Shown here one piece after another: positions 38,966 through 46,683 of a DNA stretch of 64,000 bases. The number at the start of each line of letters is the position of its first letter. The stretch's first letter is position 1. This DNA comes from Gordonia zhaorongruii (GTDB taxonomy: Bacteria; Actinomycetota; Actinomycetes; Mycobacteriales; Mycobacteriaceae). Location of the stretch: positions 1,272,463-1,336,462 of the forward strand of contig NZ_CP041763.1 of the NCBI RefSeq assembly GCF_007559005.1, in the 5' to 3' direction. The notes under the pieces are model-generated. The model was not told the origin of the DNA. It did no database searches and was given only the letters and a program-made list of their open reading frames with translations. The translations under genes were made by a program, and so were the position numbers.

Positions 38966-40903
38966 ATGTCGGGACCCGGTGCGCACTATCCGTTCGGCGC
39001 GGTCGTCGGCCAGGACCGACTGAAGCTGGCCCTGGTCCTCTCGGCCGTGGCGCCGGGGATCGGCGGCGTGCTGATCCGCGGCGAGAAGGGCACTGCCAAG
39101 TCGACGATCGTCCGCGGCCTCGCGCCCTTGCTCGGTGGGGCGTCGCGCGTCGTGGAACTGCCGATCGGTGCCACCGAGGACCGAGTCGTCGGATCCCTCG
39201 ACCTGACCCGGGTGCTGCGCGACGGACAGGCGCACTTCACTCCGGGTCTGCTGGCTCAGGCGGACGGCGGTGTGCTGTACATCGACGAAGTCAACCTCCT
39301 CTCGGATCACCTCGTCGACGTGCTGCTCGATGCCGCGGCGAGCGGTCGCGTCACCGTGGAACGGGACGGCGTCTCGCACACGCAGTCGGCGGCGTTCGTC
39401 CTGGTCGGCACCATGAACCCGGAGGAAGGGGAGTTGCGGCCGCAATTACTCGACCGGTTCGGCCTCGTCGTCGACGTCGCCGGAGCGCGGGACGTGGACG
39501 AGCGGGTGGCGATCGTGACATCCCGCATGGATTACGACGCCGATCCCGGCGGGTTCGCGGCGCGCCACGCCGACGACGAGGATCTCCTCGCGGCGCGGAT
39601 CGCCCAAGCGCGCGCCCTGCTGGCGACCGTCCAGGTGTCGGCGACCGAGTTGCGCCGGATCGCCGGCATCTGCGCGCACCTCGATGTCGACGGACTCCGG
39701 GGCGATATCGTCATGGCCCGAACCGCGGCCGCGCATGCGGCATGGCGCGGATCGGACCGCGTCGAGGAGGAGGACGTGCGCGTCGCCGCGGAACTCGCGC
39801 TCCCGCACCGACGTCGGCGCAATCCGTTCGACGAGTCCGGGATGTCCGGCGAACAGCTCGACGATGCGCTGCAAGCCGGTGACGAAGCGGCGGAGACCGG
39901 GGAGCAGGACAGTGGCGACCAGGAGAGCGGCGACCAGGAGAGCGGGGACCAGGAGAGCGGGGACCAGGAGAACGGGGACCAGGAGAACGGGGACCAGGGC
40001 CCCGACACTGATCCTGACCCCGACACCGATCCCGACCCGGACACCGACCCGCCCGGCGGCGGTGGCGGGGGAGCGCCGACCGGCCCCCAGTTCGGGTCGC
40101 GCCCGGCGTCCGGTTCGCCCAGGGTCCGGACCTTCCGCGCTGACGGGGTCGGCGACGGCGACATGGGCAGGCGCTCGCGCGCACGCAGTTCCCGCGGCTT
40201 GACGGTGCGGGCGATCGACTTCGATTCGAGCACTCCGGTGCATCTGTTCGGAACCGTGCTCGCGGCGGCACGACGCGGCACCGGAGATGGGATGCCTGCG
40301 GTCGAACCCGCCGATCTTCGTGGGGCGCACCGTATCGGCATGGAGTCGAATCTCGTGGTGTTCCTCGTCGATCTCTCGGGTTCGATGACCGCGCGCAAGC
40401 GACTCACCGCAGTGCGCGACGCGTGCGTGGAGATGCTGCGCGACTCGTACACCCGTCGCGACCGTGTCGCGGTCGTCGTGGCGTGCGGTCGCGACGCGTA
40501 CGTGGCGGTCCCGCCGACCAGGTCCGTCGACATCGCAGTTGCCCGGCTCTCCGCAGTTCGCACGGGCGGGCGCACCCCGCTGGCCGCGGGCTTCCGGCGT
40601 GCCCTCGAGGTGATCGACCGTGCCGCCCGCACGGACCCGCGACGCCGTCCGTTGCTGATCGCGGTCACCGACGGCCGGGCGAACGGTCGCGGATCCGATG
40701 GCATGGATGCTGCGGCACAGGCGGATTCGGCGGCGGATGAGGTGGCCCGGCGTGGCATCACGAGCGTTGTGGTGGACTGTGAACAGGGCTTCGTCCGGCT
40801 CGGGACCGCGGTGTCGCTCGCACGCCGACTCGGTGCCGAGTACGTGCGTCTCGACGACCTCGCCGATACCGGCTTGGCTGCGGGCGTCCGCGGCGTCGCC
40901 TGA
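38966..40903 (+). CDS. Fused AAA+/VWA chelatase subunit (ChlI-ChlD-like)
   Basis: A 645-residue fusion of a chelatase motor and metal-binding adaptor. The AAA+ half has Walker A GEKGTAKST (residues 39-47) and VLYIDEVNLLSDH. A linker with tandem GDQES/GDQEN and DTDPDP repeats (about residues 316-362) leads to a VWA domain with the MIDAS DLSGSMTARK (about 470). Location before cobO and cobB suggests it helps cobaltochelatase CobN (not in the window) insert cobalt; this is inference. ATG 4 bases after mqo. Confidence 0.88.
   Translation: MSGPGAHYPFGAVVGQDRLKLALVLSAVAPGIGGVLIRGEKGTAKSTIVRGLAPLLGGASRVVELPIGATEDRVVGSLDLTRVLRDGQAHFTPGLLAQADGGVLYIDEVNLLSDHLVDVLLDAAASGRVTVERDGVSHTQSAAFVLVGTMNPEEGELRPQLLDRFGLVVDVAGARDVDERVAIVTSRMDYDADPGGFAARHADDEDLLAARIAQARALLATVQVSATELRRIAGICAHLDVDGLRGDIVMARTAAAHAAWRGSDRVEEEDVRVAAELALPHRRRRNPFDESGMSGEQLDDALQAGDEAAETGEQDSGDQESGDQESGDQESGDQENGDQENGDQGPDTDPDPDTDPDPDTDPPGGGGGGAPTGPQFGSRPASGSPRVRTFRADGVGDGDMGRRSRARSSRGLTVRAIDFDSSTPVHLFGTVLAAARRGTGDGMPAVEPADLRGAHRIGMESNLVVFLVDLSGSMTARKRLTAVRDACVEMLRDSYTRRDRVAVVVACGRDAYVAVPPTRSVDIAVARLSAVRTGGRTPLAAGFRRALEVIDRAARTDPRRRPLLIAVTDGRANGRGSDGMDAAAQADSAADEVARRGITSVVVDCEQGFVRLGTAVSLARRLGAEYVRLDDLADTGLAAGVRGVA
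39914..39999. repeat. Tandem 15-bp in-frame repeat in the chelatase gene
   Basis: Five full units of GGCGACCAGGAGAGC and variants at 39914-39988 encode GDQES three times and GDQEN twice, with a partial sixth unit to 39999. A second short repeat region encoding DTDPDP follows at 40003-40053. Confidence 0.85.
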
Positions 40904-40951
40904 AATCGATCCGGTGCAGACCGGAATCATCCGTACGAGGAGGACTCAAAG

Positions 40952-41569
40952 ATGCCGAAGGGCGTGCCCGAATCGATCCCGAACGACGGACTGACCACCA
41001 GGCAGCGCCGGAATCAGCCGGTCCTCGCGGTCCATACCGGGCCCGGTAAGGGGAAGTCGACCGCGGCGTTCGGCATGGCGATGCGTGCCTGGAACGCCGG
41101 ACTGAGTGTTGCGGTCTTCCAATTCGTGAAGAGCGCGAAATGGAAGGTCGGCGAGGAGTCCACCATGGGAGCTCTCGGGAGACTGCACGATGAGACCGGC
41201 GAAGGCGGGCCGGTCGAGTGGCACAAGATGGGGCAGGGCTGGTCGTGGTTGCGGAAGAACACCGACGCCGACGATGATCACGCGGCGGCCGCACGGGCCG
41301 GATGGGCGGAGATCGCCCGACGCATCGCCGATGAGAAGCACGACTTCTACGTGCTCGACGAGTTCACCTATCCGCTGCACTGGGGCTGGATCGACACCGA
41401 TGAGGTGGTCGAGGTGCTGGGTGCTCGGCCCGGCCGCCAGCACGTCGTCATCACCGGACGGTATGCCCCGGACGGGCTAGTCGAGGCAGCCGATCTGGTC
41501 ACCGAGATGACGAAGGTGAAGCATCCGATGGATGCCGGCCGAAAAGGACAGAAGGGCATCGAGTGGTAG
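40952..41569 (+). CDS. cobO: Corrinoid adenosyltransferase
   Basis: Transfers adenosine from ATP to cob(I)yrinic acid diamide. The 205-residue CobA/CobO-family protein has a P-loop GPGKGKST (residues 30-37), FQFVKSAKWKVGEES and the adenosyl-binding EFTYPLHWGWID, with the VVITGRYAP end. Its last seven bases overlap cobB, which indicates tight coupling. It is part of chelatase-cobO-cobB-cysG. Confidence 0.93.
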   Translation: MPKGVPESIPNDGLTTRQRRNQPVLAVHTGPGKGKSTAAFGMAMRAWNAGLSVAVFQFVKSAKWKVGEESTMGALGRLHDETGEGGPVEWHKMGQGWSWLRKNTDADDDHAAAARAGWAEIARRIADEKHDFYVLDEFTYPLHWGWIDTDEVVEVLGARPGRQHVVITGRYAPDGLVEAADLVTEMTKVKHPMDAGRKGQKGIEW

Positions 41570-42960
41570 GTGCCCGCACTCCAACGGTGGTGATCGCCGC
41601 ACCGGCGTCGGGCAGCGGGAAGACCACTGTCACAACGGGATTGATCGGCGCGCTCGCAGGCTCGGGCCAGGTCGTCGCGCCGTTCAAAGTGGGGCCGGAC
41701 TACATCGATCCGGGATACCACGCCGTCGCAGCGAGTCGGCCTGGCCGGAATCTCGATCCCAACCTGGTCGGCGAGCATCGGGTGCGGCCCTTGTTCGCGG
41801 CCGGCTGCGCCGATGCGGACATCGCAGTCGTCGAGGGTGTGATGGGTCTGTTCGACGGACGCATCACCGATGATCCGGGCACGTTGGGCGTCGGCTCCAC
41901 AGCGCAGGTCGCCGCCCTGCTCGGGGCGCCGGTAGTACTCGTCGTGGACGCCGCCGGGCACAGTCAGTCGCTGGCCGCGGTCCTGCATGGATTCGTGTCG
42001 TACGACCCCGCGGTGCGAGTGGCCGGGGTGGTCCTGAACCGAGTCGGCTCCGACCGTCATGAGCAGGTGCTGCGCCAGGCATGCGAGAGAGTGGGGCTTC
42101 CGGTCTTCGGGGTGGTGCGCCGCGACGCTGCCCTGGCAGTCCCGTCCCGTCACCTCGGACTGGTGCCCGCGGCCGAGCGCAGTGCGGACGCGATAGCCGC
42201 CGTCGGGGCGATCACCGACCGCGTACGCGCCGGTCTCGATGTGCCCGCGATCGTCGCCGCCGCTCGAACTGCCGCCGGGGTGACGTGTCCGCCGTGGTCG
42301 CCCGATGACGAGATGGCCGATCATCGGGTGCTCGGACGCCCGGTGATCGCAGTCGCGCAAGGGGCTGCATTCACGTTCGGATACGCGGAGCACCCGGAGA
42401 TGCTCACTGCGGCCGGTGCGCGTGTCGAAGGATTCGATCCGCTGCACGACCGTCTGCCCGCCGGTACGGCGGCAGTCGTCATCGGCGGTGGGTTTCCGGA
42501 GGAGCACGCCGCTGACCTGGCAGCCAACGATCCGCTGCGTCGCGACCTCGCGGCCCATGTCGCAGCCGGCCGTCCCGTCCACGCCGAATGTGCCGGCCTG
42601 CTGTACCTCGCGTCTGTCCTCGACGGCCATCAGATGGTCGGCGCCTTCGACGCGACCGGAGCGTTCGGCCCTCGGTTGACGCTCGGTTACCGGGACGCGG
42701 TCGCGGTGACCGACTCCGTTCTGTACCGCGAGGGTGACCGGATCACCGGACACGAATTCCATCGCAGCACAGTCGATTTCACCTCGGATCGGGACCCGGC
42801 CTGGGGGTGGCGCGGACCGGACTCGTCGGGTGCGGGGGCGCCGGTGACCGACGGCATCGTCAGCGGCGGCGTGCATGCTTCGTACCTGCATGTGCACCCG
42901 GCTGCGGTACCCCATGCGATCGGGCGCTTCGTCCGGGCTGCCGAGCAGGCCGGTGGATAG
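41563..42960 (+). CDS. cobB: Cobyrinate/hydrogenobyrinate a,c-diamide synthase
   Basis: Amidates the a and c acetate side chains with glutamine and ATP. The 465-residue protein has the P-loop APASGSGKTT near residue 13, KVGPDYIDPGYH, and a glutaminase domain with nucleophile Cys in AECAGLLYL and a late His in GGVHASYLHVHP. The GTG start lies inside the cobO end. Adjacent to cysG, the source of precorrin-2. Confidence 0.94.
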   Translation: MVGARTPTVVIAAPASGSGKTTVTTGLIGALAGSGQVVAPFKVGPDYIDPGYHAVAASRPGRNLDPNLVGEHRVRPLFAAGCADADIAVVEGVMGLFDGRITDDPGTLGVGSTAQVAALLGAPVVLVVDAAGHSQSLAAVLHGFVSYDPAVRVAGVVLNRVGSDRHEQVLRQACERVGLPVFGVVRRDAALAVPSRHLGLVPAAERSADAIAAVGAITDRVRAGLDVPAIVAAARTAAGVTCPPWSPDDEMADHRVLGRPVIAVAQGAAFTFGYAEHPEMLTAAGARVEGFDPLHDRLPAGTAAVVIGGGFPEEHAADLAANDPLRRDLAAHVAAGRPVHAECAGLLYLASVLDGHQMVGAFDATGAFGPRLTLGYRDAVAVTDSVLYREGDRITGHEFHRSTVDFTSDRDPAWGWRGPDSSGAGAPVTDGIVSGGVHASYLHVHPAAVPHAIGRFVRAAEQAGG

Positions 42961-42979
42961 GCCGATGCGGGCCCGGTAC

Positions 42980-42985
42980 TAGGCT
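42980..42985 (+). promoter_or_regulatory. -10 element of a leaderless cysG transcript
   Basis: TAGGCT lies 8 bases before ATG 42994, with no Shine-Dalgarno sequence. Confidence 0.45.
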
Positions 42986-42993
42986 GAATCACC

Positions 42994-44214
42994 ATGGGGC
43001 ACGCTCATTACCTGGCCGGACTCGACCTGCGCGATCGGAGAGTCGTGGTGGTCGGCGGCGGCAGCGTCGCCCAGCGCAGACTGCCGAATCTGCTCGCTGC
43101 CGGGGCCGAGGTGCACGTCGTCGCGATCGACCCGACACCGACGGTCGACTCCGAACCGAGGGTCACGGTCCATCGCCGTGCCTACGCGCCCGCCGACCTC
43201 GACGACGCGTGGTACGCGATCGCCTGCACGGACGACCCCGCAGTCAATGAGGCCGTCGTCGCGGATGCCGCCGAGCGGCGGATCTTCTGCGTCCGGGCAG
43301 ATGACGGAAGCGCCGGAACGGCGGTCACGCCGGCCTCCGGCCACCACCGCGACCTGCATTTCGGTGTGCTCGCAGGAGGGGACCACCGACGTTCGGCCGC
43401 CGCCCGTGCGGCGATTCTCGCAGCATTCGCCGACGGGACATCGCTGACCGTCGCCGACGAGCATCGACACGAAGCAGGGGTCGCACTGGTCGGCGGCGGA
43501 CCCGGAGCCGACGACCTGATCACGGTTCGCGGACGCCGCCTGCTGGCCGACGCCGACGTGGTGGTCGCGGACCGGCTCGCGCCGGTGGGTCTGCTCGACG
43601 AGCTGGGACCGCAGGTCGAGGTCATCGACGCCGCGAAGGTTCCCTACGGCCGCGCGATGCGGCAGGAGAAGATCAACGAGATCCTCGTGGATCGGGCGAA
43701 GACCGGAAAGTTCGTCGTGCGGTTGAAGGGCGGTGATCCCTACGTCTACGGCCGCGGATTCGAGGAGCTGCAGGCCTGTGTGGAGGCAGGTGTCGACGTG
43801 ACGGTGGTGCCGGGCATAGCCAGTCCGATCGCCGGGCCGGGACTGGCTGGTATCCCGGTGACGCATCGGGGCGTGACTCACGAGGTGGTCATCGTGTCCG
43901 GCCATGTGGCGCCGGACCATCCCGACTCGCTGACCGACTGGGCGGCGCTGGCACAGTTGCGCGGCACGATCGTGCTGATGATGGCGGTGAAACGGATCGA
44001 CGAGTTCGCGCAGGCCCTGCTCGCCGGAGGTCGGCCGGGGGACACCCCGGTCGCGTTCATCGAGAACGCGTCGCGACCGGATCAGCGTCTCATCCGCACC
44101 GACCTCGCGGGAGCTGCGGATGCCGCCCGGGATCAGAACCTGATCGCGCCGGCGATCGCCGTCATCGGAACGGTCGCGGGCTTCACCGATGCGGACGAGG
44201 CTCTCGGCCGGTGA
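42994..44214 (+). CDS. cysG: Sirohaem synthase (uroporphyrinogen methyltransferase/precorrin-2 dehydrogenase-ferrochelatase)
   Basis: Fusion enzyme of 406 residues that makes precorrin-2 and sirohydrochlorin/sirohaem. The N-terminal Met8-like part has the NAD motif VVVVGGGSVAQRRL (residues 17-30). The C-terminal uroporphyrinogen methyltransferase has VALVGGGPGADDLITVRG (from about 163), VVRLKGGDPYVYGRG and PGIASPIAGPGLAGIP. It feeds corrinoid and sirohaem branches, consistent with cobB and cobO next to it. Overlaps the following membrane gene by GTGA. Confidence 0.93.
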   Translation: MGHAHYLAGLDLRDRRVVVVGGGSVAQRRLPNLLAAGAEVHVVAIDPTPTVDSEPRVTVHRRAYAPADLDDAWYAIACTDDPAVNEAVVADAAERRIFCVRADDGSAGTAVTPASGHHRDLHFGVLAGGDHRRSAAARAAILAAFADGTSLTVADEHRHEAGVALVGGGPGADDLITVRGRRLLADADVVVADRLAPVGLLDELGPQVEVIDAAKVPYGRAMRQEKINEILVDRAKTGKFVVRLKGGDPYVYGRGFEELQACVEAGVDVTVVPGIASPIAGPGLAGIPVTHRGVTHEVVIVSGHVAPDHPDSLTDWAALAQLRGTIVLMMAVKRIDEFAQALLAGGRPGDTPVAFIENASRPDQRLIRTDLAGAADAARDQNLIAPAIAVIGTVAGFTDADEALGR

Positions 44215-44618
44215 TCGCACGAGTGGTCGCCGGTGTCACCGGCCTGCTTCTCCTGGTGGCGGCGATCGTCTCCTGGACCGTGGATCCGGTCGTCACCGCA
44301 CTGCTGGTCGCATTCGCAGTCGTCATCATGTCGCTGTGGCAGTTCTACCGGCGACGCGCGGGCATCGAACCGGTCGCTCGGAACGTGTGGACCACGATCG
44401 TGGTTCCACTCACGTTCGGACTGCTCGCGGTGACCGCCCTGAACGGCTGGATCTTCCGGATCTCGGCCGATTCCGGCGGCGAATCCGGTGAAGTCGGCAT
44501 GCTGGTCGGTCTCATCACCGGCGTCATCGGGATGTCCGCCGCGTACGGCTACGGGCGCATCCGGGCGCAGAAGGCTCAGATCGCCGCGCTGGACGACGAA
44601 GGTGACGACGAGTTGTAG
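44211..44618 (+). CDS. Small multi-pass membrane protein, unknown function
   Basis: Not recognised. The 135-residue protein has about four membrane segments (VVAGVTGLLLLVAAIVSWTV, VVTALLVAFAVVIMSLWQF, WTTIVVPLTFGLLAVTALNG and VGMLVGLITGVIGMSAAYGY), with a short acidic tail (LDDEGDDEL). Its GTG overlaps the cysG stop, so it is probably co-translated with cysG, though no link to its function is evident. Confidence 0.65.
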   Translation: MIARVVAGVTGLLLLVAAIVSWTVDPVVTALLVAFAVVIMSLWQFYRRRAGIEPVARNVWTTIVVPLTFGLLAVTALNGWIFRISADSGGESGEVGMLVGLITGVIGMSAAYGYGRIRAQKAQIAALDDEGDDEL

Positions 44619-44702
44619 CCGTTCGAGCCTCATCGTCGATTACGCATCGTCGATTCGCAGTGCTGACCGCTCCTTGCGGGCGTTTGTTCGAGAGAGATAG
44701 TA

Positions 44703-44718
44703 TAGAACACACGTTCGA
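44703..44718 (+). promoter_or_regulatory. Mycobacterial-type SOS (LexA) box
   Basis: TAGAACACACGTTCGA matches the known mycobacterial SOS box TCGAAC-N4-GTTCGA at 11 of 12 defined positions and lies directly before the ATG at 44719 of the DUF222 remnant. REP13E12 genes in M. tuberculosis carry such boxes. Confidence 0.75.
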
Positions 44719-45269
44719 ATGATCGAGGGGGCTGATGACTACGACGATCGCCGGTACTTCATCCGGTTCGGCCGCGGCGCTTCCCTCGTCGCATTCGCGG
44801 CCCGATCGGACGCATACGAGGGTCTGATCATGTGGCACAGATACGAGGCGATGTATCGGGCGCTCGACTCCACCATGCGCGAGGCCGCAGCGACCGAAGC
44901 ATCCGGTGACGCCGGAGACGTGTACACGCGGGTGTGCGACCCGGTGTGCCAGGTGGCCGGTCTATACGCCCATGCTGTCGGGTGTCGGCAGTTCACTGCG
45001 GAGCTCTTCGTCGATCGTGCGGGTGGCCCGACGTGCGTGTGCAACCTGAATCCGAAGTGCAGGTTCCATCACGGTCTGAAGCCTGCAGGCACGGGCCGAG
45101 CATCGGCTGCGGTTCAGCCGCTGCGGAGAACGCGCCCCAGCGGGCGGCGACTCGCACTCAGGAGAAGCACCGCTACCGAATGAGGGTTCGGGCGGCGAAT
45201 CGGACGGCGCGTGAGCGTGAACTGGCGCGCGGAGAAGCGGCCGTCGACTACGGTGAACCACCCTTCTAG
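44719..45269 (+). pseudogene. Broken DUF222-HNH (13E12-type) endonuclease gene
   Basis: Remnant of a DUF222-HNH protein. The first frame (154 codons) starts like the N-terminal domain of this family (SLVAFAARSDAYEGLIMWHR, STMREAAATEASGDAGDVYT, then RVCDPVCQVAG). At about base 45020 it jumps straight to the HNH end GGPTCVCNLNPKCRFHHGLK, so the central DUF222 region is missing. The usual basic tail (TRTQEKHRYRMRVRAANRTA, ending in EPPF) lies in another frame, closing at TAG 45267-45269, so a frameshift occurred around 45090-45140. Family assignment rests on recalled motifs. A short protein from the first frame could still be made. Confidence 0.75.
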
Positions 45270-45289
45270 TACCAGGAGATGAGCAGCCG

Positions 45290-45940
45290 ATGGGATCCGC
45301 TTTCGCCTACCGACCGGCGACACAGGAACTGTTCGACGACGTCGAAGAGATGCTCGGACCCAAGAAGCGGCCGGACGCGGCCGCGTGTTGGTGTCTGACG
45401 TATCGGCTCGGCAACGTGGAGTCCCAGAAGCTGGACCCTCCGGGGCGCCGGGCAGCGGTATTCGAGTTGTGCGGCGCCCGTCCCGAACCCGGAATCCTCG
45501 TCTACGACTCCAGTGCGGACGGCGTCATCGGTGACGTCGTGGGGTGGGCCGGTGTCGCTCGGCGCTCGCTCATCACTGCACTCGCCGACGAGCAGGCGTT
45601 TCCGCGCATGGCCGACGGCGACCCCTGGACGATATTCTGCCTGCGCACTCGGGGAGGTCGGCGCCGCAAGGGGATCGGTCAGCAGATACTGTCCAGCGCA
45701 GTGGACTTCGCTCGGGAGAGCGGAGCGGGCGTCATCGAGGCGTATCCGGTCGACCCGGAGGCGCATATCGCGCCGATCTACGCCTATCCCGGCTTCCGAT
45801 CCATGTTCGAGCGCGCAGGCTTCACCGTGCGCGACCGGGCCGGGCGAGTACCGGGAGGGCCACCTCGGGTGGCGATGAGTCTGGACACTCAGTCCGTGAC
45901 GACAGTGACCTCCACCGGGGAGGTGATCTCCACCCGTTGA
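45290..45940 (+). CDS. GNAT-family acetyltransferase
   Basis: A 216-residue GNAT protein. The acetyl-CoA site is GGRRRKGIGQQILSSAVDFA and the C-terminal part has AYPVDPEAHIAPIYAYPGF followed by MFERAGFTVRDRAGRVP. An ACWCLTYRL motif near residue 32 is typical of an actinobacterial subgroup of unknown substrate. CAGGAGATG (45273-45281) lies before ATG 45290. The last 52 bases overlap the convergent yaaA gene; the overlapped tail is poorly conserved in type. Confidence 0.82.
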   Translation: MGSAFAYRPATQELFDDVEEMLGPKKRPDAAACWCLTYRLGNVESQKLDPPGRRAAVFELCGARPEPGILVYDSSADGVIGDVVGWAGVARRSLITALADEQAFPRMADGDPWTIFCLRTRGGRRRKGIGQQILSSAVDFARESGAGVIEAYPVDPEAHIAPIYAYPGFRSMFERAGFTVRDRAGRVPGGPPRVAMSLDTQSVTTVTSTGEVISTR

Positions 45941-46635
45941 CCCGCGTCCGACAGGACGGCGGCCAGCGCGTTGACGTCGCGGACGGTCCGCCGAGTGCGG
46001 ACCAGCTCGCGGGCGATGAGCCCCTTGTGGTGCTTGTTGAAGTGACTGACAACCTTGCGTGACCCATCGGCCCCCTCGGTGACGACGGTGGCCGTCACGG
46101 CGCCGCTGACGGGACCGAGTTTCTGGTAGACGCCGGAACGCAGATCCAGGACGAACTCGTCGATCGCGTCCAGTGCCGGCGACAGCACCGGCTTCCACAC
46201 CGATCCGAGGGTGCCGAAGCCGGGCAGCTTGGATCCGCCTGACAATCGGTACGCGGGAATGAGATCAGTTGCGGCCACGACGCCGAACAGTGCGGAACCG
46301 ATCATCAACCGGTCGGCGGCCTTGGTCTTGGATGCGCGCGTCAATCCCGGGTAGTCGAGGGCGTCGTAGAGCACGCCGGTGTAGCGGGTGATCGCAGTGC
46401 GAGTCGGGGCGCGCCAGAGGTCGGCGTTGCGGTCCACCTCGGCGATGGCGGCGTCGCTGGTACCGAGGCCCAGTGCGGCACGCGAGGCGTCCAGATCCGA
46501 CGACAGGTCCACGACGGCGTCGCCGAGACGGCGACGGACGCCGTTGAGTCGCGGCAGGGTCAGCGAATCGAGGTCGAGCGGGACAGCGGTCCCGCCGTCG
46601 GATTTGGTCTCCGAGGGAGGCAGGATCACGAGCAC
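45889..46635 (-). CDS. yaaA: YaaA-family peroxide stress protein
   Basis: A 248-residue DUF328/UPF0246 protein; E. coli YaaA lowers free iron and protects against peroxide damage. Visible family segments are [45 protein letters not shown] and [21 protein letters not shown] at 46635 comes 6 bases after a TAGGGT -10, so it is leaderless. Divergent from proS and convergent with the GNAT gene. Confidence 0.9.
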   Translation of the reverse strand: MLVILPPSETKSDGGTAVPLDLDSLTLPRLNGVRRRLGDAVVDLSSDLDASRAALGLGTSDAAIAEVDRNADLWRAPTRTAITRYTGVLYDALDYPGLTRASKTKAADRLMIGSALFGVVAATDLIPAYRLSGGSKLPGFGTLGSVWKPVLSPALDAIDEFVLDLRSGVYQKLGPVSGAVTATVVTEGADGSRKVVSHFNKHHKGLIARELVRTRRTVRDVNALAAVLSDAGQRVEITSPVEVTVVTD

Positions 46636-46641
46636 GCGACC

Positions 46642-46647
46642 ACCCTA
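46642..46647 (-). promoter_or_regulatory. -10 element of a leaderless yaaA transcript
   Basis: TAGGGT on the minus strand, 6 bases before GTG 46635. It is back to back with the proS -10 at 46670-46675. Confidence 0.5.
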
Positions 46648-46669
46648 ACCAACCGCGGTGCACCCGAAC

Positions 46670-46675
46670 TAAGCT
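46670..46675 (+). promoter_or_regulatory. -10 element of a leaderless proS transcript
   Basis: TAAGCT lies 8 bases before GTG 46684 without a Shine-Dalgarno sequence. Confidence 0.5.
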
Positions 46676-46683
46676 GGTACACC

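Noticed and set aside
39914..40053. Possible CRISPR or noncoding repeat array
   Set aside because: The 15-bp units are contiguous, in frame and encode GDQES repeats in the chelatase; no spacers are present.
40904..40951. Cobalamin riboswitch before cobO
   Set aside because: The gap is only 48 bases, too short for a riboswitch, and no B12-box was seen before cobQ, cobB or cysG either.
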